A stretch of 64,000 bases of DNA, taken from assembly GCF_006542765.1 (NCBI RefSeq), contig NZ_SKCD01000021.1, forward strand, positions 54,089 to 118,088. Direction: 5' to 3'. Position numbers and translations under genes: made by a program. The stretch comes from Paenibacillus luteus (GTDB lineage: Bacteria > Bacillota > Bacilli > Paenibacillales > Paenibacillaceae). Under the pieces are notes generated by a model, which saw nothing but the letters and a program-made list of their open reading frames with translations, made no database searches and was not told the DNA's origin. This document shows, piece by piece, positions 44,717 to 54,000 of the stretch (position 1 is its first letter; each line of letters opens with the position of its first letter).

Positions 44717-44764
44717 ATTTCTTAATTCACAAACGGGTATTTTTATAATGAGCCATTTGAAAGT

Positions 44765-44796
44765 CCCAGGAGACGATGCCTCTGGGATTTTTTTTG
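44765..44796. terminator. Terminator after the 78-aa membrane protein gene
   Basis: TCCCAG and CTGGGA arms (44765-44770, 44783-44788) with an eight-T run. Confidence 0.75.
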
Positions 44797-44899
44797 AAAA
44801 ATTACCTTAACGGGAGCTTAATTATTTGACATAGATGAGGAATGGAATTAAGACTTAGGTAAACCCTTGTTACACAGGATCTAAGGTTGGCTTGTTAGA

Positions 44900-45880
44900 A
44901 TGAAGGAGACAAAACATAAGGGGATGGACAGACACATGAGAAAAACGTTGAAAGTTCTTTTGAAAGTCATAGGAGCAATATTGCTAGCATTTATTCTTTT
45001 TCTGGTCATTGTTTTTGCGGTTAACAAGATTTGTAATAAAATAGAAAAAGGAAAAATTGAATCCTATGGACAGCTTGTGCCTGTAGACGGAAAAAATATG
45101 AATGTTACCATTCAAGGTACTGGCGAGGAAACGGTCGTCATGATTCCAGGGTTTGGCACAGCGTCACCGGCGCTTGATTTTAAACCGTTAGTGGACGAGC
45201 TAACTCCCTATTACAAAGTAGTCGTCATTGAGCCTTTTGGTTACGGTTTGAGTGATGTGTCCGAAAAGGAACGAACTATTGAAAATATTGTCAATGAGAT
45301 TCATGAATGCTTACAAGCTTTAAAGATTGACCAATATATTCTGATGGGCCACTCCATTGCCGGCATTTATGGATTGGATTATGTGAACAAATATGAGAAC
45401 GAAGTCAGCGCATTTGTCGGAATTGATACCAGTGTTCCTTCGCAAGACAATTCGGATCCATTTCCGTCAGAAATGTATAAAGCACTTAACAATTCAGGTT
45501 TCTACCGATTGATTATGAAACTCAGCCCAGATCAACTGATTACACCACAAGTGGATGAGGAAACTAGAGAGCAAATCAGAATGATTTCACTTAAAAATTC
45601 GTTTAATCCCAACATTTTAAGTGAAGGAGAACATTTTGAATATAATTTTAAAGCCGTTGAAAATACAACGTTCCCTAAAAATCTTCCGCTTATCTTCTTT
45701 TTAGAAGCGAATAACACGGATGTTGAAGGATGGGAACAAAAGCATGATGACCAGATTAAAGATTCTGTACATGGTAAAGTGATGAATTTTGAAGGCGAGC
45801 ATTATTTGCACCATACTAAATCCAAAGAAATCGCTGAGAATTTTAGAAGCTTTATGAATGAAGTTGAAGTAGACAAGTAG
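44900..45880 (+). CDS. Alpha/beta hydrolase, membrane-anchored
   Basis: 326 residues with a basic N-terminus and one membrane helix (about 18-45, AILLAFILFLVIVFAV) followed by an extracellular alpha/beta hydrolase domain: MIPGFGTASP, nucleophile elbow MGHSIAGIYG and a C-terminal FEGEHYLHHTK holding a probable catalytic His. Starts at 44924 and 44936 are equally possible; AAGGGG at 44918 suits 44936. Lipase/esterase-like; substrate unknown. Ends at a strong terminator (45894). Confidence 0.8.
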   Translation: MKETKHKGMDRHMRKTLKVLLKVIGAILLAFILFLVIVFAVNKICNKIEKGKIESYGQLVPVDGKNMNVTIQGTGEETVVMIPGFGTASPALDFKPLVDELTPYYKVVVIEPFGYGLSDVSEKERTIENIVNEIHECLQALKIDQYILMGHSIAGIYGLDYVNKYENEVSAFVGIDTSVPSQDNSDPFPSEMYKALNNSGFYRLIMKLSPDQLITPQVDEETREQIRMISLKNSFNPNILSEGEHFEYNFKAVENTTFPKNLPLIFFLEANNTDVEGWEQKHDDQIKDSVHGKVMNFEGEHYLHHTKSKEIAENFRSFMNEVEVDK

Positions 45881-45893
45881 AATAATGGACAAG

Positions 45894-45937
45894 TCGAACG
45901 AGACACAGTTGAAAATGTGTTTCGTTCGATTTTTTTT
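45894..45937. terminator. Terminator after the alpha/beta hydrolase gene
   Basis: 14-bp stem (45894-45907 and 45916-45929) with one G-U, then eight T. Confidence 0.9.
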
Positions 45938-46034
45938 GTATAACAGTCACATCAAAGAAAACGGAGACAGTAGGACAGACTTTTAGAAATAATACTTTAC
46001 AAAGAGTCTACGATATCATATATTTTAATCAACT

Positions 46035-46062
46035 AAAAAAGTTTACTTAGGGAAACTTTTTT
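46035..46062. promoter_or_regulatory. DtxR/MntR-like operator 1
   Basis: Symmetric site with AAAAAAGTTT/AAACTTTTTT arms around ACTTAGGG, about 100 bp before the multicopper oxidase start. The core resembles Bacillus MntR boxes (TTTGCNTTAAGGAAAC class). A terminator is another reading. Confidence 0.5.
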
Positions 46063-46090
46063 GTCCTTAATTAAAAATATTTTTTTTATT

Positions 46091-46118
46091 AATTATTTTG
46101 CATTTAGGCAAAATAATT
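46091..46118. promoter_or_regulatory. DtxR/MntR-like operator 2
   Basis: Perfect 11-bp inverted repeat, AATTATTTTGC and its complement, around ATTTAG, 31 bp before the oxidase ATG at 46149. The TTTTGCATTTAGGCAAAA core matches the MntR-type consensus better than site 1. It covers a likely -35 (TTGCAT, 46098). Confidence 0.6.
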
Positions 46119-46148
46119 CCCTTATATTAACATGGAGGTGGGGAAGGA

Positions 46149-47192
46149 ATGGCATTTGATCCCAATCGATCTTTTTCAAGGAGGAGCATTCTTAAAGTAG
46201 GCGCAGCTGGCATAGCGGGGATTCTGGGAAGCAGTTTGTTCAATACAAGTGCTTTATTTGGGAAATCTGCTCATGCTATGGGAAAGGACGAAATGCACCA
46301 TACGCTTAAGGATCAAATGAAACAGGGGATGTCACATGGTTACGATCCGGGAACGGATTCAACACCTGGGTTGGAAGCAGCGGTTAAGGCGTTGACCGCT
46401 TTCGATTATGGAGTTGTATCCGTATCCGCGGAAGGAAAAACAATAAGAGAATATGATATTCAAGCTTGGGATGCGGAGTTGGAAATTGCAAAAGGGATTA
46501 AGTTTCCAGGCTGGACATTTAACGGTACCGTTCCTGGGCCAACACTCCGTTGTACGGAAGGGGATATTGTTCGGATTAAGTTTGGAAATGGATCTGCGCA
46601 TCCCCATTCCATTCATTTTCATGGCATTCATCCAACGAATATGGACGGTCTCGAACCTGTTCCAACGGGAGGAGAAGTTGTATATGAATTTGAAGCGAAG
46701 CCGGCGGGGCTTCATCCCTTTCACTGCCATGTCCCACCGCTCGCTAGACATATTCATAAGGGGCTGTACGGTCACTTTATAATTGATCCTAAAAAGCCAA
46801 GGAAACCTGCTAAAGAGCTGAGTATGGTCATGAATGGTTTTGATTTGGATCTAGATGGAGAGAACGAGGTGTACACAGTTAATGGCTATGCCTTTGCTTA
46901 CCAATCCAGGCCCATTAAAGTGAAAACAGGAGAACTGGTTCGTATCTACTTAAGCAACTTAACGGAATTTGACCCTATTAATTCATTTCATTTACATGCA
47001 AATTTCTTTCATTATTATGCGACGGGTGCTGATCCAGAAGCAAGACCGTACTATACCGATACAATCATGCAGTGCCAAGGGGAAAGAGGCATTATTGAAG
47101 TAACATTTCCTGCTCCGGGAAAATATATGTTCCATGCTCATCAAAGTGAGTTTACAGAATTAGGCTGGATGGGCTTTTTTGAAGTGGGATAA
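46149..47192 (+). CDS. Tat-exported two-domain multicopper oxidase
   Basis: 347 residues. Twin-arginine signal SRRSILK at about residues 10-16, then a hydrophobic h region and AHA cleavage site. Domain 1 has HSIHFHG and HPFHCHVPPLARHIHKGLYG, which holds the type 1 copper Cys and His; domain 2 has FHLHANFF and MFHAHQSEF. The layout matches two-domain MCO/NirK-type cupredoxins. Exact substrate (metal oxidation, laccase-like) is unknown. GGAGG upstream. It is followed by ZIP and TatA genes. Confidence 0.9.
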   Translation: MAFDPNRSFSRRSILKVGAAGIAGILGSSLFNTSALFGKSAHAMGKDEMHHTLKDQMKQGMSHGYDPGTDSTPGLEAAVKALTAFDYGVVSVSAEGKTIREYDIQAWDAELEIAKGIKFPGWTFNGTVPGPTLRCTEGDIVRIKFGNGSAHPHSIHFHGIHPTNMDGLEPVPTGGEVVYEFEAKPAGLHPFHCHVPPLARHIHKGLYGHFIIDPKKPRKPAKELSMVMNGFDLDLDGENEVYTVNGYAFAYQSRPIKVKTGELVRIYLSNLTEFDPINSFHLHANFFHYYATGADPEARPYYTDTIMQCQGERGIIEVTFPAPGKYMFHAHQSEFTELGWMGFFEVG

Positions 47193-47209
47193 CCAGAGGA
47201 GGAGATGTC

Positions 47210-48403
47210 GTGGAGACTGCGCATAAAAAGAAAAATAATCAGCTGCTTTGGCTGTTAGGCCTTATGCCATTATTGCTGCTAGCAGGCATGATTGCTGTCA
47301 TTTCAACTTGGGGAACGGGAGTCAAAGAAGAACAAGCGGCACCAATAGAAGTACTAAACATAGAAAGAATTATTTTAACCGATGATGGATTCGAGGTTCG
47401 TATACTTAATTCAGGACCGAAGGAAGTGACAGTTGCGCAAGTTGTCGTGGATGGGGCTTTTTGGAATGCTTCTTATGTTCCCAGTGCTACCATTGAGCGC
47501 TTGGGCAGTTCTACTGTTTTCATCCCCTATCCGTGGGTAGAGGGAGATCCGCATGAAATTAAGTTGATCACCTCTAACGGATTAATTTTTATTGGCGATG
47601 TAGTTGCTGCCATGAAAACACCAGCTGCTGATGCAAACAGATTCTTGCAGTACTCACTTATCGGGTTTTATGTCGGTGTGATTCCCGTTGGACTTGGATT
47701 ATTATGGTATCCATTCATGCGTCGTTTTTCATCAAGAGGGATACAAGCGGTTATGGCCTTTACTGTGGGGCTGCTTTTTTTCCTTGTCGTTGATACCATT
47801 CAAGAAGGGTTAGAACTTGGTGCGGCAGCGCCTGGTGTCTTCCAAGGTACGGGCCTTGTATGGTTTGGAGCTTTGCTAAGTTTTTTATTTCTGCTTGCGA
47901 TTGATCAATCGAGTTCCAAGAGAGCAGAGAAAGGTAATGATAATGGCAAGAGAGTATCGTTCAAAATAGCAGGAGGAATTGGCTTGCATAACCTTGGGGA
48001 AGGTCTAGCGATTGGCGCGGCTTTTGCTGCGGGTGAAGCAGCACTTGGCACGTTCCTCATTGTTGGTTTTACTTTGCATAATATTACAGAAGGAATCGGT
48101 ATCGCCGCTCCTCTTCTAAAAGCCAAGCCGACAATAAAAACCTTTCTCGCCTTAGCCGTTTTGGGAGGAGGACCAGCCATTATTGGCACATGGATTGGGG
48201 GATTTGTATTTAATCAGACGTTGGCGGCATTGTTCTTTGGCATTGGTGCTGGTGCGATTATACAAGTTATTTATGTCATTTCCAAAATGGTTGTAAGAGA
48301 TGCTAAAACTGAAGGAACACCTTCGGTATCTTGGCCCAATTTCTCAGGTTTAGTGCTCGGAGTTCTAGTAATGTATGGAACAGCCTTGTTGGTTAACTTT
48401 TAG
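47210..48403 (+). CDS. ZIP-family metal transporter with extracellular N-terminal domain
   Basis: 397 residues. A membrane helix (about 12-32), an extracellular domain of about 110 residues (VLNIERIILTDDGFEVRI), then the ZIP core: HNLGEGLAIG and HNITEGIG carry the metal site. Translation likely starts at GTG 47210 with GAGGAGGAG. 17 bp after the multicopper oxidase; the extra external domain is unusual for ZIP proteins. Probably handles the same metal as the oxidase. Confidence 0.88.
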   Translation: METAHKKKNNQLLWLLGLMPLLLLAGMIAVISTWGTGVKEEQAAPIEVLNIERIILTDDGFEVRILNSGPKEVTVAQVVVDGAFWNASYVPSATIERLGSSTVFIPYPWVEGDPHEIKLITSNGLIFIGDVVAAMKTPAADANRFLQYSLIGFYVGVIPVGLGLLWYPFMRRFSSRGIQAVMAFTVGLLFFLVVDTIQEGLELGAAAPGVFQGTGLVWFGALLSFLFLLAIDQSSSKRAEKGNDNGKRVSFKIAGGIGLHNLGEGLAIGAAFAAGEAALGTFLIVGFTLHNITEGIGIAAPLLKAKPTIKTFLALAVLGGGPAIIGTWIGGFVFNQTLAALFFGIGAGAIIQVIYVISKMVVRDAKTEGTPSVSWPNFSGLVLGVLVMYGTALLVNF

Positions 48404-48427
48404 AACGGGATATGGGGAGGGGCATAG

Positions 48428-48610
48428 ATGCCGATGAATATAGGTGTTGCAGGGATTGTCTTGCTTGTCATTTTGGGTTTGCTGCTATTTGGACCGTCAA
48501 AGTTACCTCAATTAGGAAGAGCGATAGGGACGACATTATCGGAATTCAAACGAGGAGCAAAGGGATTAATGGATAATGATGAAAAACCGGAAGATAAAAA
48601 AGAGACATAG
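48428..48610 (+). CDS. tatA: Sec-independent translocase TatA
   Basis: 60 residues: one short helix (GIVLLVILGLLLFG), the FGP motif, hinge PSKLPQLGRAIGTTLSEFKRG and a charged tail. A typical TatA/E. It sits in the same unit as a Tat-dependent multicopper oxidase, suggesting dedicated export. Confidence 0.93.
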   Translation: MPMNIGVAGIVLLVILGLLLFGPSKLPQLGRAIGTTLSEFKRGAKGLMDNDEKPEDKKET

Positions 48611-48662
48611 ATATATTACTCGTTGATCGCAAAACTAATCACTTTCAAAATTCCATCTAAAT

Positions 48663-48700
48663 AAAGGAGTAGTTGACAATGGCAACTACTCTTTTGTTTT
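48663..48700. terminator. Terminator after tatA
   Basis: 13-bp stem (48663-48675, 48683-48695) with one mismatch, TTTTGTTTT tail. Confidence 0.75.
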
Positions 48701-48757
48701 AGTAATAAGCTTATAGCCACGAAAAAATAGATTTACAACTTAAAATATAAGCAATAT

Positions 48758-48785
48758 ACTTATAAAAGATTAAGTAACTATAAGT
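48758..48785. promoter_or_regulatory. Candidate operator of the DeoR-type gene
   Basis: ACTTATA (48758-48764) and TATAAGT (48779-48785) form an inverted repeat 23 bp before the regulator start, with further TATAAG half sites nearby. Possible autoregulation. Confidence 0.4.
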
Positions 48786-48807
48786 TATATCATTAAGAGG
48801 TGGGGAA

Positions 48808-49587
48808 ATGACGCAGGAAGAACGACTCAAGGGGATTCTTGAGCACATAAAAGAAAATGGGAAAATTCGGATTGAACAAATCTGTGAAAAATATCGTATC
48901 TCCCGGGATAGTGCTAGGCGAGATTTAGTCAAATTGGAAGAAGCGCGGTTAATCCTCCGCACACATGGAGGGGCAATTCTTCCTTCGTCTGGAAATTCTA
49001 CAGTTCCTTATCATGAACGTTTAGAGAATCAAGCAACGAAGAAACTCATTGGCAAGTTAGCAGCTGGTTTGGTTCAAGACGGAGAGACTTTATTTTTGGA
49101 TGCGTCAACGACTGTTCAAGCTGCAATAGAAGCGCTCTCCGCGAAAGATATTACTGCCGTTACTAACTCGATCGATGCGGCCGCGTTTCTAGGTAAAAAA
49201 GAAACTGGTAAAGTTCATCTTTTGGGTGGTGAATATAACGCATGGAACAGAAATCTGACCGGCCCTCAAACGATAGGAATGATTCGGGATTTTCGAGTGC
49301 AGACCTTATTTCTGGGAGCATGCGCCATTACACCTGATGGGTTATCCTGCCCTCAGCTGGAGGAGGCTTATGTGAAGCGTGAAATGATTTCGAGGGCAGA
49401 CAGGGTGTACGTTCTTGCAGAACGTATCAAATTCGAAAAATCATTTCTTCATCATGTCTGTGGTCTAGAGAACATCAACATTCTTATTACAGATAGTGAG
49501 CCGCCCGCAGCTGTGAAAGAGATTCTTGATAGACATCGAATTAAAATCTTAATCGTACAAGAGGGAGATAACAATGATGAAAATTAA
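48808..49587 (+). CDS. DeoR-family transcriptional regulator
   Basis: 259 residues. N-terminal DeoR helix-turn-helix: IRIEQICEKYRISRDSARRDLVKLEE and the HGGAI hinge, then the sugar-phosphate isomerase-like sensor (ATKKLIGKLAAGLVQDGETLFLDAST). Regulates carbohydrate genes in response to a phosphosugar. Overlaps the oxidoreductase gene at its 3' end; probably controls it. Confidence 0.9.
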   Translation: MTQEERLKGILEHIKENGKIRIEQICEKYRISRDSARRDLVKLEEARLILRTHGGAILPSSGNSTVPYHERLENQATKKLIGKLAAGLVQDGETLFLDASTTVQAAIEALSAKDITAVTNSIDAAAFLGKKETGKVHLLGGEYNAWNRNLTGPQTIGMIRDFRVQTLFLGACAITPDGLSCPQLEEAYVKREMISRADRVYVLAERIKFEKSFLHHVCGLENINILITDSEPPAAVKEILDRHRIKILIVQEGDNNDEN

Positions 49588-50635
49588 TGTTGGTTTAGTT
49601 GGTTACGGCTTATCCGCTTCCGTATTTCATGGCCCCATCATTCGAAGCACAGAGGGGATGAGCTTACAGGCAGTTGTTTCTTCAAATGCCGAAAAGGTAC
49701 ATAAGGACTACCCTAACGTTGAAGTATTTGCTGATATCGAGTCCCTATTGCTGCAGAGTGAAATCAATTTAGTTGTCATTTGCACGCCAAATACCATGCA
49801 CTATTCTTTTGCCAAAAAAGCAATATTAGCTGGAAAGAACGTTGTGGTTGAAAAACCGTTCACAGTGGACTCTAGCGAAGCACAGGAACTGATTTCTCTG
49901 GCAAAAGAACATAACGTTCAATTGGCGGTTTATCAAAATCGCAGATGGGATAATGACTTTTTAACGATAAAAGCCTTACTGGCAACGGATATGCTAGGTG
50001 AATTATCGACCTACGAAGCGCACTATGACCGATTTAGACCAGAAGTAGGAAACCGTTGGCGCGAAGAGAACCAACCGGGTTCAGGAATTCTTTATGACCT
50101 TGGATCACATTTGATTGATCAGGCGTTACATCTATTTGGCATGCCTCAAACGATTTGGGCTGATATTCGATCAGAGAGAGCCGGAAGCCAGACGGATGAT
50201 TATTTTCACCTTATTCTCGGTTATTCGCATCTAAGGGTTATTTTGCACTCCGGATCACTTGTGAAAATGGGAGGTCCTCGGTTTGCGTTGCATGGAGATA
50301 AAGGAAGCTTTATCAAATATGGATTAGACCCTCAAGAAGATCAACTTAAAACAGGAATGCACCCCGGCGATTCTGGATGGGGGGAAGATCGTCCAGAGTA
50401 TTACGGAAAGTTAAGCAGCGTTGTAGGCGGGCTGTCAATGGAAGCGTTGATCAAGACTATGCCGGGCAGTTATGAAGTGTTTTATGAGAGTATGGCCAAA
50501 GCCATTCAATCAGACATGCGAGTACCTGTATCAGCGGAGCAAGCATTACATACGATCCGTATTATTGAATACGCAATTCAAAGCCATCGAGATCAATGTA
50601 CGATACAAATACCGCATATTCAGATGGAACGGTAG
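49574..50635 (+). CDS. Gfo/Idh/MocA-family oxidoreductase
   Basis: 353 residues, NAD(P)-dependent sugar oxidoreductase. Rossmann start VGLVGYGLSASVFHG, CTPNTMHYSFA and VVEKPFTVDSSEA (catalytic Lys in EKP), then GSGILYDLGSHLIDQALHLFG with the catalytic-site His. Substrate unknown; the regulator upstream suggests a sugar or polyol. ATGATG starts at 49574/49577. Confidence 0.9.
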   Translation: MMKINVGLVGYGLSASVFHGPIIRSTEGMSLQAVVSSNAEKVHKDYPNVEVFADIESLLLQSEINLVVICTPNTMHYSFAKKAILAGKNVVVEKPFTVDSSEAQELISLAKEHNVQLAVYQNRRWDNDFLTIKALLATDMLGELSTYEAHYDRFRPEVGNRWREENQPGSGILYDLGSHLIDQALHLFGMPQTIWADIRSERAGSQTDDYFHLILGYSHLRVILHSGSLVKMGGPRFALHGDKGSFIKYGLDPQEDQLKTGMHPGDSGWGEDRPEYYGKLSSVVGGLSMEALIKTMPGSYEVFYESMAKAIQSDMRVPVSAEQALHTIRIIEYAIQSHRDQCTIQIPHIQMER

Positions 50636-50661
50636 GGAGTATCATGAACAAAATAAGTACC

Positions 50662-50934
50662 TTAGAAACACAACCCACTAGTCGCAATGATGCGCTTACG
50701 TCCGAAGGAATCGGATAACCGTCCCGCCAGCGGTGAGAAAACCAGCGGTGTAAATGCGAAGGATGCGGTAAGCAAGCCAGCGGTGCTACCGTTAATATCA
50801 AGCATTGTTATGTATTTAGGGGTTACTGGGATAACCAACCCGATACCGGCAAGACCAAAAAAATTGAACATCAGAAGCAGCATAGCACCTCGATTTTTGA
50901 ACAACAAAGCCAACTTATCTGCATGATAAGTCAA
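50662..50934 (-). pseudogene. N-terminal fragment of an MFS transporter
   Basis: 90 residues: two hydrophobic segments (MLLLMFNFFGLAGIGLVIPV and TAGLLTASFAFTPLVFSPLAG), then the MFS loop GRLSDSFGRKR and a stop soon after. Nothing of helices 3-12 follows. No proper ribosome binding site. It lies opposite to the oxidoreductase gene and marks the edge of the accessory region. Confidence 0.7.
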
Positions 50935-50953
50935 GAACTCGGTATTACCAATA

Positions 50954-51002
50954 AAACAGACAAAAACCGCGAAGCCTTCTGCTACGCGGTTTTTGTCTGT
51001 TT
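50954..51002. terminator. Bidirectional terminator
   Basis: Perfect 18-bp stem, 50954-50971 and 50985-51002, with a 13-nt loop and A/T runs. It separates the MFS remnant from the SLH protein gene. Confidence 0.85.
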
Positions 51003-51098
51003 ATGACCGAATCTTTCATTATTCTTTTATTGAGCTGTAGTAGACTTAAATTAGTTTGCGACAAGGGATGTACAGAGATAAGAGGAGTGAAGGTGGAT

Positions 51099-54000
51099 AT
51101 GAGCAAGAGGATGATATTGAAGAGATTTACGGTTCGTTTATTATTGGGATTGATGATCGTTTCATCGATGCCATTTTCGTCTTTATTCACGTTGCCCGTG
51201 CTAGCCAGCGGACCAGACGGTACCGAAGGTTGGACGGAATGTGCTGCAGAAGGTGCGGCGTGTACATTTTCAGGGACCAAAGAAGTACGCTTCTGGGGAA
51301 TCGGCACGCCTGCCATACCCGTTAATTATGGCTTTACTTCTCAATTGTTGACGGGCGGGGCGCTATGCACATCCGCTGCTTTTGGCTATATTGATCCTAC
51401 TCCTGGAACTATTAAAAAGTGTTACTACCGTGATGTCCAGCTTGATAGCAAAGTGACGTCCATGGCTAGTGAAAACGATAAGAAAGTGACCTTTACATTC
51501 CATATTTATGCCATACAGGCTGGCACGTTAGATGACTTGAAGAGTAGGATTACAATTAAAAAAACAGGTGAAACAGCCTATTCAGCTTTAGGCACCCAAG
51601 ATACCGTTGCGAACCCAACATCTACATCGACGTCGAGTACGCTTGAAATCTACTTTAAAGACGCATTAGTTGGTTCGGAGAACACGATACAGATAGCTCC
51701 TGGGGCATTCAAGAATAGCATCGGCGACACGATAGAAATATCGGTGACATCTTCCGTAGTAGGCGAAGCGCCAGACGGCAGCCTTGGCTGGACGAATTGT
51801 TCTGCAATTTCCGGATTTTGTAACTTCGATGGGACGAAGGAAGTTCGATTATGGGGAACTGGCGCTCCGGCTATACCCGCTGATTATGATTATGTATCTA
51901 AAATCAGTACGTACAGTACGTATTGTTCCGTTTCTGAATTCGGTGGCACGGATCCTGCTTTTGGGACGGTTAAACGGTGTTTCTACCGTGACGTACAACT
52001 GGATAGTGCCGTGACGACGACAATGAGCGGTCCCAATAATAAAGCGACGTTGACCTTTCATACCTATGCCAAACAAACGGACACGCTGGATGATTTAAAG
52101 AGTAAGATTACGGTCAGAAAAACAGGTGAGGCTGCTTACACGGCTCTTGGTGCTGAAGATACGGTTGCGAATCCAACCTCTACGGCTGCATCGAGTACGT
52201 TTGTCATCAAATTCAAGGATACGTTAGTCGGTCCGGGGAACTCCATACAAATAGCACCTGGGGCTTTCAAGGATAACAATGGCCAACCGATTAATTTGCC
52301 GGTAACTGTTTCAATAACGTCATTGCCAACTGGACCAGATGGTAGCCCGGGTTGGACAGATTGTGGCGATGAAGGCGGGAATTGTTCTTTTCGAGGGACA
52401 AAAGAAGTGAGGTTGTGGGGGATAGGTCCTAATTTTGGCTTTGTCACTCATATATTTAGAGATGTTACGGATAGTCCGAGATGTCAAACCTACTTTATTG
52501 GCAATTATGATCCTGCACCAGGTTCTCCGAAAAGATGTTACTTCCGTGATGTCCAACTGGATAGTGAAATGAAAACAGTCGTCAGCGGACTAAATAACAA
52601 GGTGACATTCACATTTAATATGTACGCCGTACAGGCAGGCACGATCGAAGACTTGAAGCGTAAGATTATGGTTAAGCGAACGGGTGATTCTGCCTATACA
52701 GCGCTAAGTAGCGAGGATACAGTTGCCAATCTAACCTCTACGACTACTTCAAGTACTCTCGAAATTAACTTTAAGAATCCGCTAGTTGGGTCGGGAAACG
52801 CTATTCAAATCGCTTCTGAGGCATTCAAGGACACCAATGGTGAGTTAATAGATCTATTGGTGTCAACTGCACTCAAGGAACCTCTTGCCATAGACGATGC
52901 ACCAGACGGCAGCCAAGGTTGGACGTTTTGTGCCGTAGAGAATGGGGATTGCAGCTTTACAGGAAGGAAAGAAGTACGCTTCTGGGCAACCGACCAACCT
53001 GATAAGTTTCAATCAATCGTAAGCATTAATGATACGGCATGTACCCTAGCCTCCTTCGGTAATCGTGATCCGGCATCTGATTCCTCCAAAAGGTGTTACT
53101 ACCGTGACGTACAGTTGGATAATAACGTGACGACGGCCGTCAGCGGAAGTAATACGAAAGTGAAGGTCGCATTCAATACCTATGCCATTCAAGCTGGTAC
53201 CTTAGAAGATTTGAAAAGTAAGATAACGATTAAAAAAACGGGTGATTCTGCCTATACAGCGCTAGATACCGAAGATACGCTAGCAAATGTAACTTCTACG
53301 GCTACTTTAAGCACATTCGAAATTAATATGAAGAACCCTTTAGTTGGTTCGGAGAACGCTATACGGATAGCATCCAACGCATTCAAAGATAGTATTGGCG
53401 ATCTCATCGACAAAGCGGTGAATTCTGTCGTAATAGGCGTTATTCCAGACGGCAGCTCTGGCTGGTCCTATTGTGCTGTGGATGGCGAGAATTGCAGCTT
53501 TGCAGGGCTGAAAGAAGTGAGATATTGGGGAATAGGCACGCCAGCCCCTAATTATGGTTTTCGGTCCAAAGTCACTTCGGGAGGTACGGCGTGTACAATG
53601 GCTGCCTTTGGTAATAGCGACCCTGCCTATGGAACAGTAAAAGCATGTTACTACCGGGATGTCCAGCTGGATTATAACGTGTCAACCGTCGTTGGTGGGC
53701 ACAATAATAAAGTGACGTTCACCTTTAATACGTATGCCATACAAGCTGGCACTTTAGAAAATTTAAAGAATCATATTACCGTTAAAAAAACAGGTGACGC
53801 TGTCTTTACAGCGTTGAGTCCAGAAGATGTAGTTGCCATTAGAACATCTACGCCTACATTGAGTACGCTTGAAATCACCTTAAAGGACACGCTAGTTGGT
53901 TCAGACAACGCTATCCGGATAATTCCTGGAGCATTCAAGGATCTTAATGGCCAGCCTATCGACATAGCGATTACATCTTCTTTAACGTTGTTAGGTCTTG

